DNA of 12,579 bases from Rubrobacter sp. (GCA_016781635.1 JADDPY010000366.1:1-12579); one strand, 5' to 3'; counted from the first letter of the stretch, positions 1 through 7,390 are shown. Notes: generated from the sequence alone by a model not told the origin. Numbers and translations: made by a program.

Positions 1-627
1 CATGGGTGGGGTGAGGACGCGGGTGAAGGTGTTCTGCTGCGAGGGGTGGTAGCAGCCGAGGAGGACTTTGCCGGAGGGCAATTCGTGCTCGGCGCCGTGG
101 GCGAACTTCGGTTTGGGTCGTACGCCGTGCAGGCGTAGGGCGGCGTCCCACGCGAAGGCTCCGAGGCATACGACGACCGAGGCGGGGAGCAGGGCGAATT
201 CGCGGGCGGCGTAGGGGAGGCACCGGTCGCGTTCTTCGGGCTTGGGCTTGTTCTGCGGCGGGGCGCAGCGCACGGCCGCCGAGATCCAGAGGTTTCGCAG
301 GCGCAGGCCGTCGTCGGCGTAGCGCGAGGTGGCGCTGCTCGAAAATCCGGTGCGGTGGAGGGCGGCGAAGAGGAAGTCGCCGGAGCGGTCGCCGGTGAAG
401 AATCGGCCGGTGCGGTTGGCCCCGTGGGCGGCCGGGGCGAGGCCGAAGACGACGACTCTAGCCCCGGGATCGCCGAACCCGGGGACGGGCCGACCCCAGT
501 AGGTTTCGTCCCTGTAGGCGGCCTTCTTCTCGCGCGCGACCTCCTCGCGCCACTCGACGAGGCGCGGGCAGCGGCGACAAGAGGTTATCTCCTCTTCGAG
601 CGCGGTGAGCCCGTCGGGGGGCGCCAC
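1..627 (-). CDS. udgB: Uracil-DNA glycosylase, family 5 (UdgB type), C-terminus cut by window edge
   Basis: Removes uracil (and in this family other deaminated bases) from DNA at the start of base-excision repair. The frame is open from a GTG at 627 to base 1, giving 209 residues, so only a short C-terminal piece is missing. Seen in the translation: a CRRC pair (Cys17, Cys20) plus Cys121 and Cys136, the four-cysteine set of a [4Fe-4S] UDG; motif 1 GLAPAAHGANRTGR at 62-75, with Ala and no Asp or Asn at the usual catalytic position, as is typical of family 5; GDRSGDFLF shortly after; and the closing motif HPSQQNT at 194-200. The GTG is chosen because it is the only sensible start between the apgM stop and the CRRC motif; an AGAAG lies about 9 bases upstream, a weak site. 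The gene begins 29 bases after the apgM stop on the same strand, so the two are probably co-transcribed. The family call is firm; the exact start is less so. Confidence 0.93.
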   Translation of the reverse strand, partial: MAPPDGLTALEEEITSCRRCPRLVEWREEVAREKKAAYRDETYWGRPVPGFGDPGARVVVFGLAPAAHGANRTGRFFTGDRSGDFLFAALHRTGFSSSATSRYADDGLRLRNLWISAAVRCAPPQNKPKPEERDRCLPYAAREFALLPASVVVCLGAFAWDAALRLHGVRPKPKFAHGAEHELPSGKVLLGCYHPSQQNTFTRVLTPPM

Positions 628-656
628 TGGGCTCGGCTTCTGGTGATCCTCCCCGT

Positions 657-1865
657 TCAGGCGCCGTAGCGGTTCAGCTTGAGGGCGTGGCCCATGAGGA
701 GGCCCATGATCTCCTCCGCCGGGAAGACGCCGAGGGAGCCTCCCGCGCAGGCGCGCTCCCCGAAGTCTCCCGCCGTCGGGAGGGTGTAGGGGGAGGAGAG
801 GAGGAACGGGACCCCGTGCCAGGAGTGGCTCTTCATCTTCGCCGGGGTCCCATGGTCGCCGGTTATGGCGAGGGCGGCCGGACCGATCTCCATGAGCCGC
901 GGCATCAGGCCGTCGACCTCCTCGATGACCCCTCTCTTGCGCTCGAAGTCCCCGTCCTCGCCGGCGGCGTCCGTCGGCTTGACGTGGACGAAGAAGAAGT
1001 CGTGGTCGTCCCAGGCCGCCTCCAGCGTGTCGAGTTCACCCGAGATGCCCTCGCCCTCTTTCAGGAGCTCCATCCCCGCGAGTCGAGCGAGGCCTTTGTA
1101 CATCGGGTAGCCCGCTATGGCGGCGGCGCGAAGCTTGTACGTCTCCTCGAAGGAAGGGAGCGTCGGGTGCATCCCGAAGCCTCTCAGGAGGACGGTGTTT
1201 GCCGGGTGCTGGTCCTTCAGAACCTCGTTCGCTTTCTCGACAAAGGCGTTCGCCAGGGAGGCGGCCTTCTCTGTTCCTTCGGAGCGCTCGTTCGGTTTCA
1301 CGGGGAGGGGTTCGAGGCCGACCCGCTGGGGGTCGGTGTCCGAGAGGGCGCCGGAGAGGCCCGGCGCCCGGAAGACGACGACTGCCCTGTATTCCTTCTC
1401 GTGGGTGACGAAAACTTCGGCGCCCTCGATCCGGACGTTATCGCTCAGGAGGTCGACGAGTTCGGCCCCCTTCTCGGAGGAGATGCGTCCTGCGCGGCGG
1501 TCGGAGATCTTGCCGTCGCCGTCGAGGGTGGCGAAGTTGATCCTTGCGGCGAGGTCGTTCTCCCCGAGGTCGAAGCCTACGCCCAAAGCACTGAGGACGC
1601 CGCGACCGACCTGATACTCCAGCGGGTTGTAGCCGAAGAGAGCGAGGTGGCCGGGTCCGCTGCCCGGGCTGATGCCGGCGGCGACGGGCCTGCTCAAGCC
1701 CAGGTCGCTCGAAGCGGCGAGACTGTCGAGGTTCGGGGTGTTCGCGGCCTCGAGCTCCGTCTTCCCGTTCGCCTCTATCGGGAGGCCACCGAGGCCATCG
1801 AGGATGAGCAGTACGATCTTGGAGTCCGTAGAGACCGACAACTCGCGCATGAGATCCAGGTTCAA
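657..1865 (-). CDS. apgM: 2,3-bisphosphoglycerate-independent phosphoglycerate mutase, archaeal type
   Basis: Interconverts 3- and 2-phosphoglycerate in glycolysis and gluconeogenesis; a cytosolic metal enzyme of the alkaline phosphatase superfamily. The 402 residues match the usual size of about 400. Visible motifs: metal-binding ILDGLGG with Asp23; PGSGPGH with the presumed phosphorylated Ser69; DRRAGRIS at 122-129; HVKPTDAAGEDGD at 294-306; and TGDHGTP with Asp337 and His338. The start is TTG, chosen because an AAGAGGAGG ribosome-binding site lies about 6 bases upstream; the next in-frame ATG, five codons on, has no such site. The third metal motif reads GEDGD, where many archaeal members have GHDGD; I believe bacterial members of this subfamily share this variant, but I have not checked. 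A short inverted repeat (1888-1904) lies in the leader. Downstream and probably co-transcribed is udgB. Confidence 0.95.
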   Translation of the reverse strand: MNLDLMRELSVSTDSKIVLLILDGLGGLPIEANGKTELEAANTPNLDSLAASSDLGLSRPVAAGISPGSGPGHLALFGYNPLEYQVGRGVLSALGVGFDLGENDLAARINFATLDGDGKISDRRAGRISSEKGAELVDLLSDNVRIEGAEVFVTHEKEYRAVVVFRAPGLSGALSDTDPQRVGLEPLPVKPNERSEGTEKAASLANAFVEKANEVLKDQHPANTVLLRGFGMHPTLPSFEETYKLRAAAIAGYPMYKGLARLAGMELLKEGEGISGELDTLEAAWDDHDFFFVHVKPTDAAGEDGDFERKRGVIEEVDGLMPRLMEIGPAALAITGDHGTPAKMKSHSWHGVPFLLSSPYTLPTAGDFGERACAGGSLGVFPAEEIMGLLMGHALKLNRYGA

Positions 1866-2172
1866 GCTCGTCCTCCTCTTATGGGTGCTTCGCGGTGGGC
1901 GAAGTCTAGCAGATGAGCCACTAACACCCGGTCCGACAGGAGAACGAGTGCTAGTGGCCGCAGTAGCGGAGCAGCCGGACGTATCCGGGGCAGGCGGAAA
2001 TCCACGAGCTCGTACGGCGATCGGGATGCGGGTGGCAGAATAGGATTCCGAACGGTCATAACCACGATGGCAACATTTTCGGCGTCGTAACCTCGCACTT
2101 CTCGTCGGACAACGCGAGGCTCCGGAGAACCCCTGTATTCTGCTACGCTTCTCGAAGCCTTAGATAGAGAAG
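1866..2172. other. Intergenic region between divergent apgM and MBL gene
   Basis: About 300 bases that should hold promoters for apgM (leftward) and the metallohydrolase (rightward). I found no convincing -35/-10 pair in either direction. Two small inverted repeats are visible. One is CTTCGC/GCGAAG at 1888-1904, just upstream of the apgM ribosome-binding site. The other is a perfect CCGGA-CGTA-TCCGG at 1975-1988. Open frames here lack ribosome-binding sites and recognisable protein features, so I do not call a gene. Confidence 0.5.
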
Positions 2173-3096
2173 ATGGGTGGGGACATGAAGATAGAAACGA
2201 TAGACCTTGGTTTCATGGGGACGGAGGAGATCATCGCTTCGTTCCTCCTCGTGGGCGAGGGCTCGGCAGCGATCGTCGAAACTGGTCCGACGTCCTGCCT
2301 CGATAACCTCATGCGGGGCCTCGAAGACAACGGCGTCGCTCCCGAGGACGTCGCGCAGGTTCTCCTGACGCACGTACACCTCGACCACGCCGGCGCCTCC
2401 GGTAACCTCCTCGAACTCCTGCCGAACGCGACCTTTTACGTCCACGAGGTCGGCCGTCCGCACATGGTAGACCCCTCCAAACTCGTCAAAAGCGCCACGC
2501 GTATCTACGGGGACAGGATGAAGGAGCTGTGGGGTGAGATCCGCCCCGTCCCCGAGGACCGCCTGGTGTCCTTGAGCGGAGGAGAGGAGATCGAGGTCGC
2601 CGGCGGCATCCTCACGGCCCACTACACCCCCGGCCACGCCTACCATCACCTCGCCTTCCACGAGCCCGACTCAGGGGCTCTCTTCGCCGGGGACGTAGCT
2701 GGGATACGCCTTCCCGGGCAGTCCTACGTCAGGCCGCCAACGCCTCCGCCAGAGGTCGACATCGAGGCCTGGAAGAGGAGCATAGAGGAAATGCGTGAGA
2801 TCGCCCCGGCGAGCATCTGCCCGACTCACTTCGGCCGCTTCGGGGACGTCAGTCGCCACCTCTCCGAGCTTGAGCAGCGTCTCCAGCAGTGGCTGCTCTT
2901 CGTCGAGGAGAGGATGGACGAGGACGCGAGCCGCGATGAGATCGCCTTCGAGCTCGAGAACATGGGCGACGAGGAGCTCCTTCGCGAGGGCGCCTCTCCC
3001 GAAGACACAGACCGCTACAGCCTCGCCGGTAACTACGAGATGCTCGTGGCCGGCATCATACGCTACGTCCAGCGGCAGCAGGAGAAGAAGAAGTAG
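2173..3096 (+). CDS. MBL-fold metallohydrolase
   Basis: A metallo-beta-lactamase-fold hydrolase with a complete dinuclear metal site: THVHLDH gives His67, His69, Asp71 and His72; PGHAYHH gives His155; FAGDVAG gives Asp174; PTHFG gives His219. These are the ligands expected of an active glyoxalase II-like hydrolase, but the substrate cannot be read from the sequence. The metal domain fills about residues 7-225. The remaining 80 residues are predicted helical and charged, ending in QRQQEKKK; such tails often shape substrate entry in this superfamily. Length is 307 residues. No signal peptide, so probably cytosolic. The ATG at 2173 is taken; an ATG at 2185, preceded by GGGTGGGG, has the better ribosome-binding site and gives a protein four residues shorter. 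It stands alone, divergent from apgM and convergent with the pnt operon, so context gives no pathway. Confidence 0.88.
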   Translation: MGGDMKIETIDLGFMGTEEIIASFLLVGEGSAAIVETGPTSCLDNLMRGLEDNGVAPEDVAQVLLTHVHLDHAGASGNLLELLPNATFYVHEVGRPHMVDPSKLVKSATRIYGDRMKELWGEIRPVPEDRLVSLSGGEEIEVAGGILTAHYTPGHAYHHLAFHEPDSGALFAGDVAGIRLPGQSYVRPPTPPPEVDIEAWKRSIEEMREIAPASICPTHFGRFGDVSRHLSELEQRLQQWLLFVEERMDEDASRDEIAFELENMGDEELLREGASPEDTDRYSLAGNYEMLVAGIIRYVQRQQEKKK

Positions 3097-3116
3097 AAGG
3101 AGCGAAAAGTAGGGCG

Positions 3117-3169
3117 CCCTGCCACCGTCTCACACTAGGCTCATCCTCGTGGGGCCTACGAAGGCAGGG
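3117..3169. terminator. Two-tier stem-loop downstream of the MBL gene
   Basis: An outer stem CCCTGCC (3117-3123) pairs with GGCAGGG (3163-3169), and an inner stem TAGGC (3136-3140) pairs with GCCTA (3154-3158). It begins about 20 bases after the MBL stop codon, in the convergent gap before pntB. No T-run follows, so a factor-independent terminator is only a possibility. Confidence 0.35.
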
Positions 3170-3196
3170 AGCGAAAGACTGTGGTCGTGCCGGGTT

Positions 3197-3227
3197 GGCC
3201 GAGGTAGCCGTGTGAGCTACTTCGGCC
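3197..3227. terminator. Hairpin between convergent MBL and pntB genes
   Basis: The 12-base arms 3197-3208 (GGCCGAGGTAGC) and 3216-3227 (GCTACTTCGGCC) pair fully, with one G-U wobble, around a 7-base loop. It lies 12 bases past the end of pntB and at the end of the convergent gap, so it could stop transcription from both sides. There is no T-run on either flank, which is common for terminators in GC-rich actinobacteria. Confidence 0.5.
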
Positions 3228-3239
3228 GAAGGGGCTCGA

Positions 3240-4649
3240 CTATGAGTTCTTTACCGCCTCGTTAATCTGCTGGAGGCCCTGCTTGGCGTCGGAGAAGACC
3301 ATCATGGTCTTATCGGTGTCGTAGAAGAGCGGGTTGTCCACGCCGGCGAAGCCGGGGCTCAAGGACCGCTTGACGAAGATGACCTTTTCGGCCTTTTCGA
3401 CATCGAGGATAGGCATGCCCGAGATGGGGGTGTCCTGATCCGGGTCGTTCGCCGCCGGGTTTACGACGTCGTTGGCGCCGACGATGATCACGGCGTCGGC
3501 GTCCTCGAACTCGGGGTTTATGTCTTCGAGGTCGTAAAGCTTCTCGTAGGGAACGCCGGCCTCGGCGAGCAGGACGTTCATGTGACCGGGCATGCGCCCG
3601 GCGACAGGGTGGATGCCGAAGAGGACCTCCTTGCCCTGCGACTCCAAGGTCTCCATCAGGTCGTGCATGGGGCTCTGAGCCTGCGCCACCGCAAGACCAT
3701 AGCCCGGCACTATCACGACCTTCTGCGCCTCTTCCGCGAGGTAGCTCCCCGCCTCCTCCGGGCTAGAGTCGTTGACCTCCCGGTCCTCGCCGCCGCCCTG
3801 CTTGCTGCCGGTTCCCGTCGCGGCAATGCCGGCGAAGATGATCTTGCGCAAGGGCCGTCCCAGAGCGCCCGACATTTGGCGCGTGAGGATAGTACCCGAC
3901 GCCCCGACGATGGTGCCGCCGATGATCAGGATGTAGTTCTCCAGCACGAACCCGGACGCAGCAGCGGCGAGGCCGGTAGCAGCGTTCAGGAGCGAGATGA
4001 CGATGGGCATGTCTGCCCCGCCGATCGGGATAACGAGCAGCACGCCCAGGATGGCCGAGGCTGCGAGGATGGCGATCACGGAGCCCACCGGCGAGAGGAA
4101 CGGCAGGAGGGACCCGTCCGAGATCGCGTTCGCCGCTAATACGAGGATGCCGACGAAGAGCAGGGCGTTGACCACCTGCTGCAGCGGGAACGTGACGGAG
4201 CCGGAGAAGGCGATCTCTTGGAGCTTCAAGAAGGCAACGACGCTGCCCATGAAGCTGACCGTTCCGATGAGGATCGTGAGCGGCACCGTTATCGTGGCAA
4301 CAAGGCTCTCCTCGCCCCCGGATTGCAGATGGTAGAACTCCGAGAGCGCTATCAGCGCCGCGGCCCCGCCGCCGACGCCGTTGTAGGCGGCGACCATCTG
4401 GGGCATCGCCGTCATCGGCACGCGTTGCGCCGAGATCGCCCCAAGGACCGACCCGAGGAGCACCGCTATACCTATCAAGACCAGGCTACGGAAATCGATA
4501 ACGAAAAGCGTGGTAATGAGGGCGATCGCCATGCCGAAACCGGCTATCGTGTTGCCCGAGCGGGCAGTATCCGGTTTGCGCAGACGGCGGATACCGACGA
4601 TGAACAGAGCTGCCGCCAGAAGGTAGGCCAGAAAAGTTACGACCTGCAA
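3240..4649 (-). CDS. pntB: NAD(P) transhydrogenase, beta subunit (PntB)
   Basis: Membrane proton channel and NADP(H)-binding part of the proton-translocating transhydrogenase, which makes NADPH from NADH at the expense of the proton gradient. The 469 residues compare with about 460 in E. coli. Residues 1-275 are strongly hydrophobic (domain II, multiple helices); 305-469 form the NADP-binding domain III with VPGYGLAVAQAQ (314-325), HPVAGRMPGHMN (347-358), GANDVVNP (391-398) and KRSLSPGFAGVDNP (427-440). GGADMP (Asp213) and Asn222 match the conserved membrane positions of the E. coli protein. The position of E. coli His91 is Asn90 here (VAAYNGVGGG). Start TTG at 4649, three bases after the pntA2 stop; the end of pntA2 supplies a purine-rich ribosome-binding site, so translation is probably coupled. 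Confidence 0.97.
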   Translation of the reverse strand: MQVVTFLAYLLAAALFIVGIRRLRKPDTARSGNTIAGFGMAIALITTLFVIDFRSLVLIGIAVLLGSVLGAISAQRVPMTAMPQMVAAYNGVGGGAAALIALSEFYHLQSGGEESLVATITVPLTILIGTVSFMGSVVAFLKLQEIAFSGSVTFPLQQVVNALLFVGILVLAANAISDGSLLPFLSPVGSVIAILAASAILGVLLVIPIGGADMPIVISLLNAATGLAAAASGFVLENYILIIGGTIVGASGTILTRQMSGALGRPLRKIIFAGIAATGTGSKQGGGEDREVNDSSPEEAGSYLAEEAQKVVIVPGYGLAVAQAQSPMHDLMETLESQGKEVLFGIHPVAGRMPGHMNVLLAEAGVPYEKLYDLEDINPEFEDADAVIIVGANDVVNPAANDPDQDTPISGMPILDVEKAEKVIFVKRSLSPGFAGVDNPLFYDTDKTMMVFSDAKQGLQQINEAVKNS

Positions 4650-4652
4650 GGG

Positions 4653-4958
4653 TTACCTCTTCCTCTTCTTCACCTTGTGGACCGGAGGCCGGAACATGCC
4701 AAGCATCCGGTTTGTCACCCAGAAGCCGCCAACAACGTTCAGAGCCCCGAAAAACACCGCTATAAAGCCGATCGTCTGTGTAAAGACATCGTCGGAGGCG
4801 GCGAGTGCGATCATACCGCCCACCAGGATCACGCCGTGGATCGCGTTCGTCGCGCTCATAAGCGGTGTGTGCAATAGGTTCGGGACGCGCGAGATCAACT
4901 CGAACCCGAGAAAGGCCGCGATCACCAGGATCGCCAGCTGCGCGAGTAATTGTTCCAT
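4653..4958 (-). CDS. pntA2: NAD(P) transhydrogenase, alpha subunit part 2 (membrane segment)
   Basis: The small membrane subunit of a split transhydrogenase; in E. coli the same segment is the C-terminal part of a single PntA chain. It is 101 residues with three hydrophobic helices, at about 4-22, 40-57 and 62-85, and a basic tail KVKKRKR that should lie in the cytosol. The central motif RVPNLLHTPLMSATNAIHG is characteristic of the family. The ATG start at 4958 directly abuts the pntA1 stop at 4959-4961 with no spacer, and the gene ends three bases before pntB. The packing points to one transcript and stoichiometric production of the three-part complex. Confidence 0.95.
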   Translation of the reverse strand: MEQLLAQLAILVIAAFLGFELISRVPNLLHTPLMSATNAIHGVILVGGMIALAASDDVFTQTIGFIAVFFGALNVVGGFWVTNRMLGMFRPPVHKVKKRKR

Positions 4959-6269
4959 CTAGCGAGCCTCGCTTTCTTTGGAGGCACTTTGAAGCGCCTC
5001 GCGGGTCGGCTCGTGTCGGACTTCGCCGTCGTGCGCGATGCACATCTTGTCCATGATCTCGTCTTCGAAGTCGAGCGCGAGGTTAGGTTCTTTCTCGTTT
5101 TTCTCCTCAGCCCGGTCCTCCGTGATGTGTCCGATAAAGTTGTACATGTTGCGTGAGAGAAGTTGGCTTGCGTGGATGGGCATAGCGCTCGGCAGATTGA
5201 CGGGACCTACGATCTTGACCTGCTGGTGCTCCACGGTCTCTCCGGGTTCCGAGAGCTCGACGTTGCCGCCGCTCTCGGCCGCGAGGTCGACCACGACCGA
5301 CCCCGGTTTCATACTCTCGACCATCGCCCTGTCCACAAGCTGCGGGGCCTTTCTGCCCGGCACGAGCGCCGTCGTGATGACTATATCCATCTCCTTGATG
5401 CGTTCCCGGATGAGCTTCTGGTCCTCATCGAGCTTCTCCTTGGACCAGCCCTGATCTTTTTCCTCTCCGTCCTCCTCGGGCTCCTCCTCGCCCTCCACGA
5501 TATACTTATCTCGCGGCGGCTCGGCGAAGGAGTAGAAGCCTAGAGAAGCCATGAACTTGTTGAAGCCCGTGGGATGGTACTCCTCGTACTCCTCCTTCTG
5601 CTCATCGTCTTCCTTCTCGTCCTCGGAATCTATGAACGAGGCGCCCAAAGACTGGGCCTGGTCCTTGGTCTCAGGCCTGATGTCGTAGGCGAAGACGTCG
5701 CCGCCGAGACGGTTCATGATCGCGATGGCCTGGAGTCCCGCCACGGCCACCCCGAAGACCATGACCTTGGCGGCCTTTGTAGTACCGGCGGCGCTGGAGA
5801 GCATGGGCACGTACTTGCCCAAAGTGTCCGCCGCTATAAGGGCGGTCTTGTAACCAGCGATCGAGCCCATAGAGGAGAGCGCATCCATCGCCTGCGCGAC
5901 GCTCGTACGAGGGATAGCCTCGTTAGAGAACACGGTCACGCCTGCGCCGGCGAGCGACTTCACGACCTGCGCGTTCTGCGGGCCATTGATAAAGCAGACG
6001 AGTACGAGGCCCTCGTGCATCTGCCCGATCTCGTCCTCCGTCGGCCTCGCTACCTTGACTATGAGGTCGGCCTCGGCGTAAATCTCCCCGGCGCCGCCGA
6101 CGATACTGGCGCCTGCGCTCTCGTAGTTCTCGTCGAGGTTGTAATCCCGTCCTGCGCCTGTCTCGACAAGGACCTCGAAGCCGTCCTTGACGAGACGGGC
6201 TACGGTCTCGGGGACGATCCCGACCCGATGTTCGCCCTCGGCAATCTCCTTTGGCACCCCTACCTTCAC
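4959..6269 (-). CDS. pntA1: NAD(P) transhydrogenase, alpha subunit part 1 (NAD-binding), with acidic insertion
   Basis: The peripheral domain I that binds NAD(H) and passes hydride to NADP in PntB. The GTG start at 6269 gives MKVGVPKE, the usual family N-terminus, with AGAGGAG about 5 bases upstream; an in-frame ATG 22 codons earlier would lie upstream of the predicted promoter. Length is 436 residues, against about 375-385 usually. The RQD loop is intact (Arg121, Gln126, Asp129 in PRTSVAQAMDALSS). Oddities: the Rossmann fingerprint is GVAVAG (173-178) where the family normally has GxGVAG. Residues about 214-273 hold a highly acidic insertion (12 of the first 17 and 9 of the last 13 residues are Asp or Glu) around a more ordinary FNKFMASLGFYSF stretch. 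The adjoining mobile-loop GYAKE reads GWSKE. Conserved blocks resume at ITTALVPGRKAP (298-309). First gene of the pntA1-A2-B operon. Confidence 0.95.
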   Translation of the reverse strand: MKVGVPKEIAEGEHRVGIVPETVARLVKDGFEVLVETGAGRDYNLDENYESAGASIVGGAGEIYAEADLIVKVARPTEDEIGQMHEGLVLVCFINGPQNAQVVKSLAGAGVTVFSNEAIPRTSVAQAMDALSSMGSIAGYKTALIAADTLGKYVPMLSSAAGTTKAAKVMVFGVAVAGLQAIAIMNRLGGDVFAYDIRPETKDQAQSLGASFIDSEDEKEDDEQKEEYEEYHPTGFNKFMASLGFYSFAEPPRDKYIVEGEEEPEEDGEEKDQGWSKEKLDEDQKLIRERIKEMDIVITTALVPGRKAPQLVDRAMVESMKPGSVVVDLAAESGGNVELSEPGETVEHQQVKIVGPVNLPSAMPIHASQLLSRNMYNFIGHITEDRAEEKNEKEPNLALDFEDEIMDKMCIAHDGEVRHEPTREALQSASKESEAR

Positions 6270-6305
6270 GCACTCTCCTCTAAGTATTCCTTTGATAAGG
6301 GCCGG

Positions 6306-6335
6306 ATTATATAGGCGCCCGCCTCTCTTGCGCAA
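6306..6335 (-). promoter_or_regulatory. Promoter of the pntA1-pntA2-pntB operon
   Basis: On the minus strand a perfect TATAAT (6311 to 6306) is preceded, after an 18-base spacer, by TTGCGC (6335 to 6330). Transcription would start near 6299, leaving a leader of about 30 bases with the AGAGGAG site before the GTG of pntA1. The fit to a housekeeping sigma promoter is good for the -10 and fair for the -35. Confidence 0.65.
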
Positions 6336-6474
6336 AATATTTCCTACGTCTGCGGCGGCTCCGGCGAGAAGTTGTGGCCGAAGGCTATCCGTTCTGTTAT
6401 GACGACGTAACTTTTACGCGCTATCCTCTCCGGCGTACGTTACGAAATTTCATGAGACGAGAGGAGGTGGCGGT

Positions 6475-7101
6475 TTGAAAAAGTTCAAGAAGAGGCGATC
6501 GTCCCGGCGCATGGGCTCGGGGCTTACCCTGATCGTGATCTTTGTAGGGCTCGGCCTCCTCGGCTACTCTCTCTGGTCGGAGGCGGCACCGGTGCTGCAG
6601 GCATACATGGCTCCGAAGGAGAGCCCTGCCCCCGCCGACAGTAACACCACGATGGAACTTACCGTCCCCAAGATGGATCTCGAGGGCATCGAGGTCCGCA
6701 GCACCCCGGTCTCGGACTCCTCCGCGCTTGACACCGGCGCCCAGCACGTCGAGGGGACGAGCTTCCCGTGGGAAGAGGGGGCGAACACGTATATCGCGGG
6801 GCACCGCATCGGCTACCCTGGCACCGACTCCTACCTCGTGTTCTACGACCTCGACGCTCTCGAAAACGGGGACGAGGTGATCCTGACCGACGCCGACGGC
6901 ATGAAGTACACGTATGCCGTGTTCACGAGCTTTATCGTTGGTCCCTCTGACTACGAGGTCACCCAACCCGTCCCCGGCAAGAGCGTCGTCAGCCTCCAGA
7001 CTTGCACCCTCCCCGACTACTCCGAGAGGCTCATAGTGCAGGCTGAGCTCGTCGAGGTTTCGGGCGAAGAATCCCAAGCTCAGTACCAGTACGACTCCTA
7101 A
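6475..7101 (+). CDS. Sortase (membrane-anchored)
   Basis: A cysteine transpeptidase that cuts secreted proteins at an LPXTG-like motif and joins them to the cell wall. It has 208 residues: a basic N-terminus (KKFKKRRSSRR), one membrane helix at about 15-34, a short stalk, then the sortase barrel from about 60. Catalytic residues are visible: His110 in AGHRIGYP, Cys177 in LQTCTLPDYS and Arg185 in SERLIVQAEL. The TTG start at 6475 is set by a near-ideal AGGAGGTG (6462-6469) about 6 bases upstream; no ATG competes. The class is uncertain; actinobacterial class E or D relatives seem closest by eye. It is divergent from pntA1 and is the first gene of a surface cassette with a broken LPXTG gene and a second, similar sortase downstream. 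I see no clear promoter in the 205-base gap. Confidence 0.92.
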   Translation: MKKFKKRRSSRRMGSGLTLIVIFVGLGLLGYSLWSEAAPVLQAYMAPKESPAPADSNTTMELTVPKMDLEGIEVRSTPVSDSSALDTGAQHVEGTSFPWEEGANTYIAGHRIGYPGTDSYLVFYDLDALENGDEVILTDADGMKYTYAVFTSFIVGPSDYEVTQPVPGKSVVSLQTCTLPDYSERLIVQAELVEVSGEESQAQYQYDS

Positions 7102-7390
7102 AAGCTTCTCACACGAGCCCCTACCCGGAGTTGCGTATTCTGCGCCTGCTCCCCCGCACGTCGAGCAGTGCTACGGTGCAGGACTCGAATATCAGGGCCC
7201 TTGTCGGAGGCAAGCAGCCCGCGGCATCTGAACGTCGTGGTAGGTGCCATTCTCGATCTCGTCCATCAATGTCATGAAAACCGTTACCGAAAAAGCTCCC
7301 TTTCTGTAATCGAAGTGTTATTCGACCTCCTCATTATGTCGGTCGTGGCGCCACGGTGGAGGCGGAAAGAACGAAGAAAGGTAGGGCATC
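7102..7390 (+). other. Spacer upstream of the LPXTG gene, with AT-rich segment and palindrome
   Basis: About 290 bases without a supported gene. Bases 7261-7340 are only about 41% G+C (33 of 80), well below the surroundings, as expected of a promoter or leader; no clean -35/-10 pair could be fixed. A perfect 12-base palindrome, CGTGGCGCCACG, lies at 7344-7355, about 35 bases before the ATG of the LPXTG gene, and could be an operator. AAAGGTAGGG just before 7391 is a usable ribosome-binding site. I see no terminator hairpin with a T-run after the first sortase. Confidence 0.4.
7344..7355. promoter_or_regulatory. 12-base perfect palindrome, possible operator
   Basis: CGTGGC followed directly by GCCACG, two-fold symmetric with no spacer, in the leader of the LPXTG-protein gene. 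Position and symmetry suit a dimeric repressor site, but one copy in a GC-rich genome can arise by chance. Confidence 0.25.

Noticed and set aside
687-1916. 409-codon open frame on the plus strand opposite apgM
   Set aside because: It is antisense to a gene with all catalytic motifs; its product is Arg/Gly/Glu-rich with no recognisable domain. Long antisense frames are expected in GC-rich DNA.
1975-1988. Inverted repeat CCGGA-CGTA-TCCGG
   Set aside because: Short, GC-rich and isolated; it is easily expected by chance, and nothing ties it to a promoter or gene end.
1862-2098. 78-codon minus-strand frame upstream of apgM
   Set aside because: No ribosome-binding site and no recognisable features, and it overlaps the apgM start signals.
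5574-6314. 246-codon open frame on the plus strand opposite pntA1
   Set aside because: Shadow of pntA1; the leucine- and valine-rich start is just the complement of the acidic insertion.
6270-6335. Longer pntA1 N-terminus starting at an ATG at 6335
   Set aside because: It adds 22 residues not typical of the family and would start upstream of the TATAAT promoter; GTG 6269 has a good ribosome-binding site and yields the canonical MKVGVPKE.
7172-7195. tRNA T-arm-like sequence on the minus strand (complement of GGACTCGAATATC)
   Set aside because: TTCGAGT resembles a T-loop but the flanking five bases do not pair, and no acceptor, D-arm or anticodon arm can be drawn.
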